Source: Armatimonadota bacterium (GTDB lineage: Bacteria > Armatimonadota > Chthonomonadetes > Chthonomonadales > Chthonomonadaceae). From it: a stretch of DNA of 64,000 nt. The notes below the pieces were generated by a model. That model did not search any database. It was not told the DNA's origin and saw only the letters and a list, made by a program, of their open reading frames with translations. The DNA is taken from contig JAGWMJ010000002.1 in the NCBI GenBank assembly GCA_028871815.1, forward strand, positions 1 to 64,000, given 5' to 3'. This document shows positions 1 through 8,655 of the stretch, in pieces; position 1 is the stretch's first letter, and each line of letters opens with the position of its first letter. Position numbers and translations under genes: made by a program.

Positions 1-147
1 CTCATCATACTTCAGCGCCTTGCTGCCGTTATACTCAGCCAGCACACGCGTCATGGCGGCCGTCAGCGTGGTCTTGCCATGATCCACGTGGCCGATCGTG
101 CCGATGTTCACATGCGGCTTGGTTCGCTCAAACTTCTGCTTGCCCAT
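1..147 (-). CDS. tuf: Elongation factor Tu, N-terminal part (runs off the window)
   Basis: The 49 visible codons start [20 protein letters not shown] and continue with the G1 P-loop GHVDHGKT and the TAAMTRVL helix, which is the N-terminus of EF-Tu. EF-Tu is the GTPase that delivers aminoacyl-tRNA to the ribosome. The rest of the roughly 400-residue protein lies to the left of the window. The ATG lies 95 bases downstream of tRNA-Thr on the same strand, so it is probably cotranscribed with tRNA-Tyr and tRNA-Thr, as in the classic tRNA-tufB operons. Identification is certain; the true length cannot be seen. Confidence 0.97.
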   Translation of the reverse strand, partial: MGKQKFERTKPHVNIGTIGHVDHGKTTLTAAMTRVLAEYNGSKALKYDE

Positions 148-242
148 TGATTACACTCTTCCTTGCACGCCGGGAGGCTTCAGCAACTGCGCGCCATTGC
201 CGCCTGCACCGGGTCACTCCGCATAGAATGGTCTTCGAACGG

Positions 243-314
243 AGCCCACACTGGGAATCGGACCCAGGACCTCTTCTTTACCAAAGAAGTGCTCTGCCAC
301 TGAGCTATGTGGGC
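243..314 (-). tRNA. tRNA-Thr (anticodon GGU)
   Basis: On the minus strand a complete cloverleaf can be folded. The seven-base acceptor stem GCCCACA pairs with TGTGGGC, the D arm contains AGCTCAGTGGCAGAGC, and the anticodon loop TTGGTAA sits on a CTTCT/AGAAG stem and reads GGU. The T arm contains GGTCCGATTCC, close to the usual GGTTCGAATCC. CCA is not encoded after the discriminator. It is the second tRNA of the tRNA-Tyr, tRNA-Thr, tuf unit. Confidence 0.96.
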
Positions 315-379
315 GCTGCACGCTGCCCACACGCGCGTTGCAGCCCCGTAAAACTCGCCGGCGGCCGTGCCATGCAGAA

Positions 380-461
380 TGGGGAGAAGAGGATTCGAAC
401 CTCTGAAGCATTCCGCAACTGATTTACAGTCAGTCCCCTTTGGCCACTCGGGTATCTCCCC
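380..461 (-). tRNA. tRNA-Tyr (anticodon GUA)
   Basis: The minus strand folds as a class II tRNA. The acceptor stem GGGGAGA pairs with TCTCCCC, the anticodon loop CTGTAAA reads GUA on a GACTGA/TCAGTT stem, the long variable arm fits tRNA-Tyr, and the T arm contains GGTTCGAATCC. The discriminator is A and CCA is not encoded. It is the first gene after the promoter at 552-581. Confidence 0.96.
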
Positions 462-551
462 AGGGCGCTGCAGCCATCGCGCGGCAACTATTTGTGGTGT
501 ACACAAACAGATACTCGGCGGAAATCGCGCTTCCACCGAGTAACGCTGCAG

Positions 552-581
552 ATTATAACACAGCCCGACGCGCCAAGTCAA
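552..581 (-). promoter_or_regulatory. Sigma-70 type promoter of the tRNA-Tyr/tRNA-Thr/tuf operon
   Basis: The minus strand carries TTGACT (576-581) and a perfect TATAAT (552-557) separated by 18 bases. Transcription would start near 545, about 85 bases before tRNA-Tyr. The near-consensus match fits a strongly expressed translation operon. Confidence 0.8.
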
Positions 582-938
582 GGTGCAGCTATAGGTGCAA
601 ACCACCCGTACCAGCACGGCCGCGCGAACCAATCCCTTGCAGGAGTTGCAAACCAACAACCCTCGCCGCCGGCGACCCAATCGTATAGCTGGGAACATAG
701 GTAACAAGCTGTCTGTATTGCTTGTGCAACGTGCTTGTGGAAGATGCCTGCCGCGAGCCAGAGTTATCAGGCGACGCAGGTAGGAGGCAGCCCAGCTGCG
801 CCGACACCGTAGGCAGTCGGGCGCGGCGAATGCCCGGCTTCGCAGGGACGCGCCTCCGGCAGGCCGGCGCGACATGTGATAGAACGTATCTAAGCGGCAC
901 AAATGGAAATCGGTTTAGAAGGAAGAAGGCGCTGTGAC
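582..938. other. Intergenic stretch without a recognisable gene
   Basis: Several reading frames are open here on both strands, but none has a convincing start, a ribosome binding site or a recognisable protein. The only site seen is a purine-rich Shine-Dalgarno candidate at 917-929 just before the ATG at 939. Confidence 0.5.
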
Positions 939-2288
939 ATGATGTCCACCAGCAAGCGAGCAGTCAGTTTGTCTCTCTCTCTCTCTCTGAGCCACGCGGC
1001 TCTTCCAGCGGGCGCATTCCGGCATTTTGCCTTGCAATTCTCCTGGTCGGCCTGACGACGGCAGCGCCCATCTCCAGTGCGCAAACGAGCGGCGCTGCTC
1101 CAAAGCTCGTCTCTTCCGGCTGGTGCCGCCTCGCGGACCTGCCGCCGGCGTTTCCCGGTAGCGGCGGCACCGGCGCGGCGCCGATAGTCACCGCCCCCTG
1201 CTCCGCCGGCACGCCAACCGGACCGGCCGTGCCGCAGGTGTTCAGCCCAGTCACGAACATCCCATCGCCAGAGCCTTCGGAAACCATCAGCATCCTGGGC
1301 GACCTGGGCGGGAATGCCGGCTACCCGCCGGACACCGAAGGCGCTGTTGGCAAGAGTTACATCGTTACCGGGCTGAACTATCTCGTCGTCGTAACCGACC
1401 GCGCCGGTAAGCTGATCAGTGATCCCGATCTGAATTCGTTCTGGCACGCGGTCACCGGACTGACTTTCAACTTTGTGACGGACCCTCACTTTCTGTACGA
1501 TCCGTATACGGACCGGTATATCGCCACGGCAATAGCGAACACCGATACCGGTGACCAGGCGAACGCGATGGTACTTATCGCGGTGACGCAGAGTGACGAT
1601 CCCACGCAGTTCTGGAACGGATGCGCCTACCGTGACGACCTCACCGGAGGCGTCTGGTATGACTGTCCAAGCAGAGGCTTAAGTGCCTCGTGGGTCGGCA
1701 TTGGGTTAAACGTCGCCCCGGTCGGAGGTGAGAGCTTTAGGAATTCGCCGGCGAATGCTCCGACCCAGGCCGGCGTCCGGAGGTGGCAGCTTTCGACGAC
1801 TGGCACGGTACAGCAGACCGGCATTCTGCTGGACCCCAACGGCGCCATCTCCTACGCGTATGGCGGTCTTGCGGCAAACGTCAATAATGAAAGGCGGTGC
1901 TCTTTCATGTCACCACCGGTGGCGCCTATATGCCGCTCCACATGTTCGCTGGCTGCCTGGGTCCGAACGACCCGCTCAGTGACGGCGGCAAACCGCCAGC
2001 CGGCCTGCTGGACGTGAGTGGCACGGTATACGGCGAGACCTACCAGGGCGGAGGTTGTGACCTTGGCATGATCTATTCACTCGACCTCTCGAAGTCCGTC
2101 TATAACCCTCCGTTGTATTCGTTCTCCGGGTTCAATGCGAACAACCCGGGTGCCAGCGACGGCTCGTCGCCGTATGCCACGCTTGTAGAGGATTCCAACG
2201 GCCTGCTCTTTGGGACGCCGGCGGTCTGGTCTACTCCATCCAGAATACGGGCGCATGGATCAACTATCTTTACTCGTTCTCGTACTGA
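939..2288 (+). pseudogene. Secreted GloVer-repeat-like protein, broken by three frame changes
   Basis: A good ribosome binding site (917-929) precedes ATG ATG at 939/942, but this frame hits a stop at 1053. A signal-peptide-like stretch (LAILLVGLTTAAPISSAQ) lies in another frame from about 1028 and leads into a long body that runs to a stop at 2017. At about 1890 the natural protein continues in a third frame (LFHVTTGGAYMPLHMF), which looks like the loss of one A. Near 2216 it changes frame again and ends with NYLYSFSY at 2288. The segments with GTVYGETYQGG and YSFSGFNANNPGASDG resemble the GloVer tandem repeats of extracellular anchored proteins. The first break coincides with a (CT)n tract, so it could be a switch; the two further breaks favour decay. 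Long intact genes nearby argue against general indel errors in the assembly. Confidence 0.7.
971..988 (+). repeat. (TC)8-type dinucleotide tract inside the 5' end of the broken gene
   Basis: About eight TC/CT units lie 30 bases after the ATG at 939/942. Losing one unit, or gaining two, would join the start codon to the frame that holds the signal peptide and body. This is the arrangement of a slipped-strand phase-variable locus, although further downstream frameshifts weaken that reading. Confidence 0.75.
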
Positions 2289-2322
2289 CGGAGCGCCGTC
2301 CGCCTGCGCAAAGGGGTCTCTC

Positions 2323-2874
2323 ATGGTTTCACCGCGATCTCGTTTCGGGCTTAGCCGGAGATTCGGCATGCTTGTGGTGGCGTTAGTCGCCGCCGGCGCC
2401 GTTTGCGGCTGCGGCGGTAATGGCGTAAACGGCGCGCCGAAGTCCAGCCCAGCGGTAAGCTCGGCGCCACGCTCCGCCGGCGGCCTGGATTTCACGGCTT
2501 CGGCGGACCACGGCGTGTACGCCAGAACGGCTCCGATCGTGTTGACGTATTCGATAACCAATCCGACCGGCACCGAGCCCACGGTAACGACTGTATCCGG
2601 TGGTTGGTTCCTTGCCGACGCGTCCAATGCGTCGCAAACCGTGCACCTCTTCGTTCAAGTTGGGCCCGGAGGAGTCGGAAGCGGCGCCAAGGGAAACATC
2701 TTCCGGATTTATAATAACGAAACCGTCTCCTACCCGGAACCGACTTCCGCCCTCCCTCCGGGCCGGTGGCAGATCACCTGCTGGCTGAATGGCTCGATCG
2801 GAGGCGTTTTCGATGGCCAGCAGCCGCCTTACGCGTACGCAACCAACCCCGTCACGGTAACCGTGCTGCGGTAA
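2323..2874 (+). CDS. Small exported lipoprotein-like protein
   Basis: This is a 183-residue protein. The start ATG at 2323 has AAGGGG just upstream (2311-2316). The N-terminus has Arg residues followed by a hydrophobic stretch (residues about 16-28) that ends in a Cys-containing segment (AGAVCGCGG), so it is probably a lipoprotein anchored to a membrane; the lipobox is not canonical. The mature part is beta-rich, with 'LTYSITNPTGTEPTVT' resembling the BsuPI-like Ig-fold domain of intracellular proteinase inhibitor homologues. The reading frame is open far upstream into the broken GloVer-like gene, but a sensible start exists only here. Function is unknown. Confidence 0.65.
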   Translation: MVSPRSRFGLSRRFGMLVVALVAAGAVCGCGGNGVNGAPKSSPAVSSAPRSAGGLDFTASADHGVYARTAPIVLTYSITNPTGTEPTVTTVSGGWFLADASNASQTVHLFVQVGPGGVGSGAKGNIFRIYNNETVSYPEPTSALPPGRWQITCWLNGSIGGVFDGQQPPYAYATNPVTVTVLR

Positions 2875-2913
2875 GCGGCCCGGCATGGGCGGGGCCCGGC
2901 TCGCTCCGCCTTA

Positions 2914-3249
2914 TCACAAGTTTTGCGCGGCTGGCGGTGCTGCCTTCCGGCTGCAGGCGCGACAGTGCCGCAAGCAGCTTCTTGAGAGCCCGGCTGTGGC
3001 GCCACGGCGCTGAGCACACAACAGTGCGCAGATGGCCTCACGCGTGCGATGTGGACCCGACCCGGGAACGTCGGAACGCTGAGCCAGGCATGCGAAGCCA
3101 TCCGCAGCAAAGCGTGAAGCCCATTTGTAGCCCGCGGACCGGCGTGTACCGAACGGTTCGCACAACTCCGCGAACCCATGCAGGCCGCAATGTGCTTTCA
3201 CAACGAATGGGCGCCCCTCATCCATTGAACCAATCTCTTTCATAGTCAT
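2914..3249 (-). pseudogene. Remnant of an IS481-type transposase (N-terminal part)
   Basis: The 111 codons contain a helix-turn-helix pattern (ELCEPFGTRRSAGYKWASRF), followed by FAADGFACLAQRSDVPGSG and a degenerate LCAQRR region. This matches the N-terminal DNA-binding domain of IS481 family transposases, where GISRKTGYKW and LADRSRAP are typical. A full transposase has about 300-400 residues with a DDE core; here the frame stops before any catalytic motif. No inverted repeats were found by eye. It is an old, inactive insertion sequence scar. Confidence 0.6.
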
Positions 3250-3573
3250 GGCGAAGGCTTCTCATCACGCCTGCCCAGGCGCCGGAAACTGGTACCGGTT
3301 CGTCGCAGCCGGTTAGGCATACAAGGCTTCCGGTATGTACCGCTCACCAAACATCAACTCACCGGACGCGCCGTGAACTCCACCAGCGCCGACGCCGAAC
3401 CGGGGCAAATTGCCCGGCGCCGGCCCGATCGCACCGGGCACACTATTGGCAGCAAGCCGACGGCGTTTGCGAGCCTTGATGCCGGCGACGCCTTCAGGCT
3501 TGCCATCGCGCTACAGCCGCTCTAACCCGCGGGCGGTTCCTTTGCCGAAGTGCGCCACAGCAGGAGATGGATG
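3250..3573. other. Intergenic stretch without a recognisable gene
   Basis: The stretch lies between the transposase remnant and the CAP-domain gene. It may include further decayed parts of the insertion element, but no motif or terminal repeat can be made out. A Shine-Dalgarno sequence for the next gene is at 3562-3567. Confidence 0.4.
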
Positions 3574-4389
3574 ATGGTACGGAAATCCTGGGTATCCAGC
3601 GCGGTAGCGGCCGTGGTATTGCTGCTGTCTTCAATTGCCGCACAGAGTCAGGCGCCTGTGTCCGCACCAGGCACGCTGATCAACACACAACTGCTCCAGC
3701 TTACCAACCAGATCCGACGCCAGCACGACCTGGCGCCATTTACCGAAAACGCCCAGCTGGATGAAGCTGCGGCCCAACAGGCCGCGGACATGGCCCGCCG
3801 CGACACCTGCAGCCATCTCAATGCGCAGGGGCAATACCTGGCGGCCCGGCTTTCGCTGGCCGGTTACACCAATTTCACCACGGCCGCAGAGGATGTTGCT
3901 GCCGGACAGCCATCACCGTCCTCCGTTCTGGATGCATGGCTTGCCAGTCCGCCGCACCGAATGGCGCTTTTGAACCCGGCCTATACCGAAATCGGACTTG
4001 GCTTCGCGTTGAACCACTCCGGGGTTTATCAGTACTACTGGGTTGAGGAGTTCGGTCACCGCCCTCACTCCGCGATCGCCTCCGCGATTCCATTTTCATC
4101 GCCGCCATCCGGAGCGCATTTCCAACTGGTCTCCACCGAACAGCAGCAGGCGCCGGCCCCACCGCCGACCAACGCCGTGAACATCAGCCTGGCTCCCGGC
4201 GCGTCCTCTGTTGGGGTTGAGTTGCGGATGAGCGATGACGGGCAGCACTGGTCAGAGTGGAAACCCGCGGACGCCAGCCTGCTCTGGAAGCCAACAGCCG
4301 CGTCCAGAACGCACACCATCTTTCTCCAGGTGAGGGCTGCCGGCGCTGTCCAGTCCGCCTCGGTGACCATTCGTCAGCCTGTGCCGTAA
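3574..4389 (+). CDS. Secreted CAP (SCP/PR1) domain protein
   Basis: A 271-residue exported protein. The start is ATG 3574, placed 6-7 bases after AGGAGA; the two earlier in-frame starts (3550, 3571) are worse spaced. A signal peptide (MVRKSW then a hydrophobic run ending SQA) is followed by a CAP domain at about residues 28-160: LTNQIRRQHDL, the AQQAADMA helix, HLNAQG, and the SPPHRMALLNPAYTEIGLGF signature, in which the two His residues match the usual CAP cavity. The remaining 100 residues contain a proline-rich linker and a beta-rich tail without a known match. Bacterial CAP proteins are extracellular and mostly of unknown role. Confidence 0.85.
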   Translation: MVRKSWVSSAVAAVVLLLSSIAAQSQAPVSAPGTLINTQLLQLTNQIRRQHDLAPFTENAQLDEAAAQQAADMARRDTCSHLNAQGQYLAARLSLAGYTNFTTAAEDVAAGQPSPSSVLDAWLASPPHRMALLNPAYTEIGLGFALNHSGVYQYYWVEEFGHRPHSAIASAIPFSSPPSGAHFQLVSTEQQQAPAPPPTNAVNISLAPGASSVGVELRMSDDGQHWSEWKPADASLLWKPTAASRTHTIFLQVRAAGAVQSASVTIRQPVP

Positions 4390-4679
4390 TTGCCACGGCG
4401 ATGAGCCGCAGGTCGTCATCGGTTGTTCGGCCGTTCCTGGCGCCGGCAGTCTGCGACAAGCCGCGCAGCCTGGGCTGCAGTCCAGGCTGCGTTTAGCACC
4501 CGTATCGTTCCGCAAATCGCCGTACTGCGCGCACGCGGCGTTCTCATCTTCCCTTCGAGTTGGATGTTTCTGCTTTGCCACTCCACGGAAACGGGCATCG
4601 GTTGCGGTGTGCTCGGCCATAATACGGTGTACGTTTTCCGAAGTCGCGACCCGACCGGCACGTGGCTCCGCAAAGGCGA

Positions 4680-5879
4680 ATGGCCAACATGAAGATCACC
4701 GATGTCCGGGTAATCCTGACGGCTCCCGGACGGAACTACCTCTTTGTAAAGATCGTCACCGATTCCCCGGGGTTGTGGGGCATCGGTGAAGCTACCATCA
4801 ACGGCAGCGAAACGATCGTCGCCGAAGCTCTCACCCACATCGCGCAACTCCTGATTGGGCGTGATCCCCAGCAGATCGAGGACCTGTGGCAACTGATCTA
4901 CCGCCAGGGTTACTGGCGCGGCGGTCCCATATTCATAACGGCGCTGGCCGGCCTTGATATGGCGCTTTGGGATATCAAAGGCAAGCAGGCAGGGCTGCCG
5001 GTATACCAATTGCTTGGAGGCAGGTGCCGCGATGCCGTTACCTGTTACAGCCATGCCTTCGGGCGGGATGCGCACGAGACGGAACAGAGTGTACGCGCCC
5101 TTATGGAGCAGGGCTTCCGTGTGATTCGGGCACAGGTTGGCCCGTACGGCGGCGATGGCTGCATCCGTCAGGATCCACCCATTACCCCCGGCACCCCGGC
5201 AACCACCATCTACGATTCGACCCGCTATCTCCTCTCTGTTCCGAGGCTGTTCGAGCATCTTCGCAGCACGCTCGGTATGGAAGTGGAGCTGTTTCACGAT
5301 GTGCACGAGCAGCTGCACCCGATCGAGGCCGTACGGCTGGTCAAGGAGCTTGAGCCGTACCGGCTGTTCTTCCTCGAGGACCCCCTGATGCCCGAGCATC
5401 GCGAGAGCTGGCCGATGCTGCGCGCGGCGTCCGCCACGCCGCTGGCGATTGGTGAGATCTTCAGCTCGAGATGGGACTGTATACCCCTGTTCACGAACGG
5501 CTGGATCGACTTTCTGCGTACGCCGCCGCTCCACATCGGTGGCATCACGGAAGCGCGCAAGGTGATGGCGATCGGCGAGCCGTTCAATGTGCGGAGCGCC
5601 TTCCATGGCGCGGCGGACATCGGGCCGGTGGCACAGGCTGCGTCCGTGGCCGTCGGTATCTCCATCTCCAACTTCGGCGTGCAGGAGTGGACACGCTATC
5701 CGGATGCGCTCCACGAGGTAGTCTCCGGCGTGTGCCAAATGGAGCGTGGGAACCTGCATCCCAACGAGGCGCCGGGATTCGGCATCGAGATCGACGAGGA
5801 GAAGGCTGGGCAGCATCCGTATCAGCGGTCGTTTATGCCTATCGTGCGTCGTGCAGACGGTTCGATGCATGTCTACTGA
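4680..5879 (+). CDS. Enolase-superfamily dehydratase, D-mannonate dehydratase (ManD/RspA) type
   Basis: A 399-residue cytosolic enzyme expected to dehydrate an acid sugar such as D-mannonate to 2-keto-3-deoxygluconate. Mg ligands of the enolase fold are visible: Asp207 in FHDVHEQ, Glu233 in FLEDP and Glu259 in AIGEIF, with His209 two residues after Asp207 and His309 in AFHGAADIGP, all spaced as in ManD. The N-terminal capping domain begins MKITDVRVILTAPGRN. ATG 4680 has AAAGG four bases upstream; ATG 4689 is an alternative. The substrate cannot be decided: the ManD subgroup includes members with D-gluconate or negligible activity. It stands alone, with a small membrane protein gene 15 bases downstream. 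Confidence 0.85.
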   Translation: MANMKITDVRVILTAPGRNYLFVKIVTDSPGLWGIGEATINGSETIVAEALTHIAQLLIGRDPQQIEDLWQLIYRQGYWRGGPIFITALAGLDMALWDIKGKQAGLPVYQLLGGRCRDAVTCYSHAFGRDAHETEQSVRALMEQGFRVIRAQVGPYGGDGCIRQDPPITPGTPATTIYDSTRYLLSVPRLFEHLRSTLGMEVELFHDVHEQLHPIEAVRLVKELEPYRLFFLEDPLMPEHRESWPMLRAASATPLAIGEIFSSRWDCIPLFTNGWIDFLRTPPLHIGGITEARKVMAIGEPFNVRSAFHGAADIGPVAQAASVAVGISISNFGVQEWTRYPDALHEVVSGVCQMERGNLHPNEAPGFGIEIDEEKAGQHPYQRSFMPIVRRADGSMHVY

Positions 5880-5894
5880 CGGAGTGGCCAGGCA

Positions 5895-6884
5895 ATGATA
5901 CGCACGGCTGCGTTCGTCTGGATGATTCTTCTTGCCGCAGCCGGCTCCGTGTTGGCTGTGGCAGCGCCATTTGCCACCATGACCCAGCTGGTGGCCGCAG
6001 CGGCCGTGTGGGTCGCATTCGTGGGCATGTGGGCGCTGAGCCGCAGCCGGCCCCGACCGACCGTCACCGCGGCCACCGAAACGGAAGTGCCGCCTGTCGA
6101 TGCTGAGGTGCGCGAGCCGGAGCTCGCCGGCGGACCGCCACGGCCCGTTTCATCGCGCTTCTGGCCGGCTGTGGTTACGCTGAAGCTCCGCGCGCTCCTC
6201 TATCTGGGCACGATCCTCTGGATCTGGCTTGCTGTGCAGGATGTTACCGCCCTGGACGCATTGAGGCGGACGGGGCAGGGCGCCACGGCAACGATCATCG
6301 GCCGCGCCGTTCGCGCGTCACAGGCATTCCAGGCGAAGTACTACTTCGCGTACGCCGTTGGCAGCCACATCTACCGCGACTCTCGACGTACCACATGGCG
6401 CCTCTACCCACGGTATCCCACCGGGCGTCTGATTCGAATTACCTACCTTCCGTCCCACCCGGTTGTATTTCGCATCGGTACGGTCGGCGTCTCGCGAGAA
6501 CTGCGCGAGCTTTGCGCATGGCTGATCACAGGTTTGGCGCCGCTGGCGCTGCTGTGGGCAGCATCCGCATCACGCTCTGCCCGCGCGGCATTCGAGCGCA
6601 AGCTGGTCGGCAAGGGTCGCGCGGTGCCGGCCGAGGTTCGTTTCGATCGCGGCGTGCTTACAGCCGCCTTTCGCGACCAGGGGGCCCTCTGGCGCCTGAC
6701 GTATCCGGGCGCCGGCACTCGCCGCTCCAGAAATCGACATAACCAGGAGACGGTTCTCGTGCTGGATGCAGCTCTCGGCGAATGTCTGCCGGCCCCATCA
6801 CTGCGCTACGTGCGCGCGCAGTATTTACCGGCTCGCCTCAGCATGGTGGAGTCGCCACCGAAGTCGCGACTCCGTTCCCACTGA
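5895..6884 (+). CDS. Membrane protein, DUF3592-like, unknown function
   Basis: A 329-residue protein with two hydrophobic segments near the N-terminus (residues about 5-22 and 30-50), a proline/glutamate-rich linker, another membrane segment at about residues 95-115, a soluble part with ATIIGRAVRASQAFQAKYYFAYAVGSHIYRD split over several strands, and a fourth membrane segment (CAWLITGLAPLALLWAAS). The extracytoplasmic 'G..A.A.I......... YYF.Y.VG...Y' pattern resembles DUF3592 proteins. It starts 15 bases after the ManD-like gene, so the two may be cotranscribed. The next gene starts only 11 bases after its stop. No catalytic residues are recognised. Confidence 0.6.
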   Translation: MIRTAAFVWMILLAAAGSVLAVAAPFATMTQLVAAAAVWVAFVGMWALSRSRPRPTVTAATETEVPPVDAEVREPELAGGPPRPVSSRFWPAVVTLKLRALLYLGTILWIWLAVQDVTALDALRRTGQGATATIIGRAVRASQAFQAKYYFAYAVGSHIYRDSRRTTWRLYPRYPTGRLIRITYLPSHPVVFRIGTVGVSRELRELCAWLITGLAPLALLWAASASRSARAAFERKLVGKGRAVPAEVRFDRGVLTAAFRDQGALWRLTYPGAGTRRSRNRHNQETVLVLDAALGECLPAPSLRYVRAQYLPARLSMVESPPKSRLRSH

Positions 6885-6895
6885 TAGCAACACGA

Positions 6896-7645
6896 ATGTC
6901 AACAATGCCACTGGTTGGAAAGGTCGCTCTGGTTACAGGCGCTTCGCGCGGGATCGGCGCGGCAATAGCCCGGCGCCTTGCTCACGATGGCGCTGCCGTG
7001 GCCGTCCATTGCCGCGAACGCCGCTCCGCCGCCGACGCCGTTGCAGCGGAAATCGTTTCGGCGGGCGGCATTGCTGCTGTGTTCATGGCCGACCTATCCG
7101 ATGTGCGCACCATCCCGGTTCTCGTGGATTCCGTGCTTCAGAAGTTCGGTCACATCGACGTTCTGGTGAATAACGCAGGCGTGGCGTTTACAACCGACCT
7201 GAACTCTGACCAGGGCGCGCAGTTTGAAACCCTGTTCGGTTTGAACGTGCGCGCCGTCGCTCTCGTCACGCAAGCCGTGCTCCGGCAGATGGGCGAGAGC
7301 GGTGGCTGTATCATCAACCTTTCGTCCGGAGCTGCGACGGCGTGCCCGGCCGGATTGTCGCTCTACAGCGCTACAAAAGCCGCCGTCGAAGTCCTGACTC
7401 GCACCTGGGCCCAAGAGTTGGGTCGCCGTGGTATTCGCGTTAACGCCGTTGCGCCCGGCCTCACCGAGTCGGAGATGCTGCAAGGTCTGGCGCCGCCGGA
7501 TGTCATCCAGAAGTTGGCGTCGCACACGCCACTCGGGCGGCTCGGCCAGCCGGAGGATATCGCCCGGGTCGTGGCGTTTCTTGCATCACCGGACGCCGCA
7601 TGGATCACGGGCCAGGTTGTGGGCGCAAACGGCGGATTCCGCTGA
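6896..7645 (+). CDS. Short-chain dehydrogenase/reductase
   Basis: A 249-residue NAD(P)-dependent oxidoreductase of the classical SDR type. The Rossmann motif TGASRGIG (residues 14-21), the NNAG motif (93-96), the catalytic Ser near 143 and the YSATK active site (Tyr157, Lys161) are all present, and the C-terminus has GQVVGANGGFR, as in FabG-like enzymes. The frame is open about 110 bases upstream, inside the preceding gene, but MSTMPLVGKVALVTG at 6896 fits the family start. The substrate cannot be read from the sequence. The gene is followed 40 bases later by a quinone oxidoreductase on the same strand. Confidence 0.88.
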   Translation: MSTMPLVGKVALVTGASRGIGAAIARRLAHDGAAVAVHCRERRSAADAVAAEIVSAGGIAAVFMADLSDVRTIPVLVDSVLQKFGHIDVLVNNAGVAFTTDLNSDQGAQFETLFGLNVRAVALVTQAVLRQMGESGGCIINLSSGAATACPAGLSLYSATKAAVEVLTRTWAQELGRRGIRVNAVAPGLTESEMLQGLAPPDVIQKLASHTPLGRLGQPEDIARVVAFLASPDAAWITGQVVGANGGFR

Positions 7646-7685
7646 GAGTCGCGATGCTTGCGCCCGGGTAAGGAGGTCGGTCGCT

Positions 7686-8651
7686 ATGCAGCGAGTTATC
7701 GCTCGAGAGTATGGTGGTCCGGAGGTGCTGCGGCTAGAGGCATCGCCGGATACGGCGCCCGCAGCCGGTGAGGCAGCCGTCGAGATGCACTTCGCCGGCA
7801 TTAACTTCATCGATATCTACCGCCGTCGTGGCGGCGTCGAATTGCCGCTCGTACCGGGCTTCGAAGGCAGCGGCGTCGTCGCACAGCTGGGCGAGGGGGT
7901 CGCGGGACTAGCCGTTGGCGATCGTGTTTGCTTTACCGGCGTTCCCGGAGCATACAGTACACGGGTTATCGCGCCTGCCAGCAGGCTCATGCAGATACCG
8001 TCCGAGATGGGGTTCGATGTGGCAGCCGCGTGGCCACTTCAGGGGATGACCGCTCATTACCTGCTCCACGAATACCGGCTGGTTGGCCCCGGTGTTACCG
8101 TCCTGATCCACGCAGCGGCCGGAGGCATGGGCCTGTTGCTGTGCGCGTGGGCGGCGCATCTTGGCGCCACCGTCATTGGTACGGTGTCAACCAGCGAGAA
8201 AGCGCATGCTGCTGCCGCGGCCGGCGCCCATCACACGATCCTTTACACAACCAGCGACTTTGTTGAGGAAGTGCACAGGCTCACAAACGGACGGGGCGCG
8301 GACCTCATCATCGACGGTGTTGGGAATCCCACTGGAGCAAAGGACCTCGCAGCGCTGGCGGATCGTGGCACGGTCGTGTTCTACGGGTCAGCCGGCGGAG
8401 CAATGGATCCTATAGTCCCGACAGAGCTTCTCCCGCGGTGTCTGCGGATCGCCGGAGGCAACCTCGCTCAGTACACAGCAGACCGCAATGAAGCCCACCG
8501 TCGCGCAAGCGCAGTGCTCGCCGGCATAGCAGAAGGTTGGCTGCAGCCGAGGATCGGCCGCATCTACGCACTGGCAGACGCGGCGACGGCGCATGCCGAC
8601 CTGGAGTCGCGCCGTTCCATCGGCAAGCTTCTGCTCCAGATGCCGGCGTAG
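7686..8651 (+). CDS. Zinc-independent quinone oxidoreductase (MDR superfamily)
   Basis: A 321-residue protein of the NADPH:quinone oxidoreductase (QOR, zeta-crystallin) family, which carries out NADPH-dependent one-electron reduction of quinones or reduction of enals. The start ATG 7686 has a full TAAGGAGGT Shine-Dalgarno eight bases upstream. Visible parts are the GroES-like N-domain (FAGINFIDIYRRRGG, residues 35-49; VPGFEGSGVV), the nucleotide-binding AAAGGMGLLLCAWA (about 144-157) and IIDGVGN. It lacks the zinc-binding cysteines of alcohol dehydrogenases. Its stop is four bases from the stop of the convergent GH127 gene. Confidence 0.9.
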   Translation: MQRVIAREYGGPEVLRLEASPDTAPAAGEAAVEMHFAGINFIDIYRRRGGVELPLVPGFEGSGVVAQLGEGVAGLAVGDRVCFTGVPGAYSTRVIAPASRLMQIPSEMGFDVAAAWPLQGMTAHYLLHEYRLVGPGVTVLIHAAAGGMGLLLCAWAAHLGATVIGTVSTSEKAHAAAAAGAHHTILYTTSDFVEEVHRLTNGRGADLIIDGVGNPTGAKDLAALADRGTVVFYGSAGGAMDPIVPTELLPRCLRIAGGNLAQYTADRNEAHRRASAVLAGIAEGWLQPRIGRIYALADAATAHADLESRRSIGKLLLQMPA

Positions 8652-8655
8652 TCGC

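Noticed and set aside
4416-5870. A 484-codon frame on the minus strand opposite the ManD-like gene.
   Set aside because: The plus strand encodes a complete enolase-superfamily enzyme with all metal ligands; the minus frame has no recognisable protein.
7428-7685. An N-terminal extension of 86 codons on the quinone oxidoreductase.
   Set aside because: It overlaps the SDR gene, and ATG 7686 has a perfect Shine-Dalgarno sequence.
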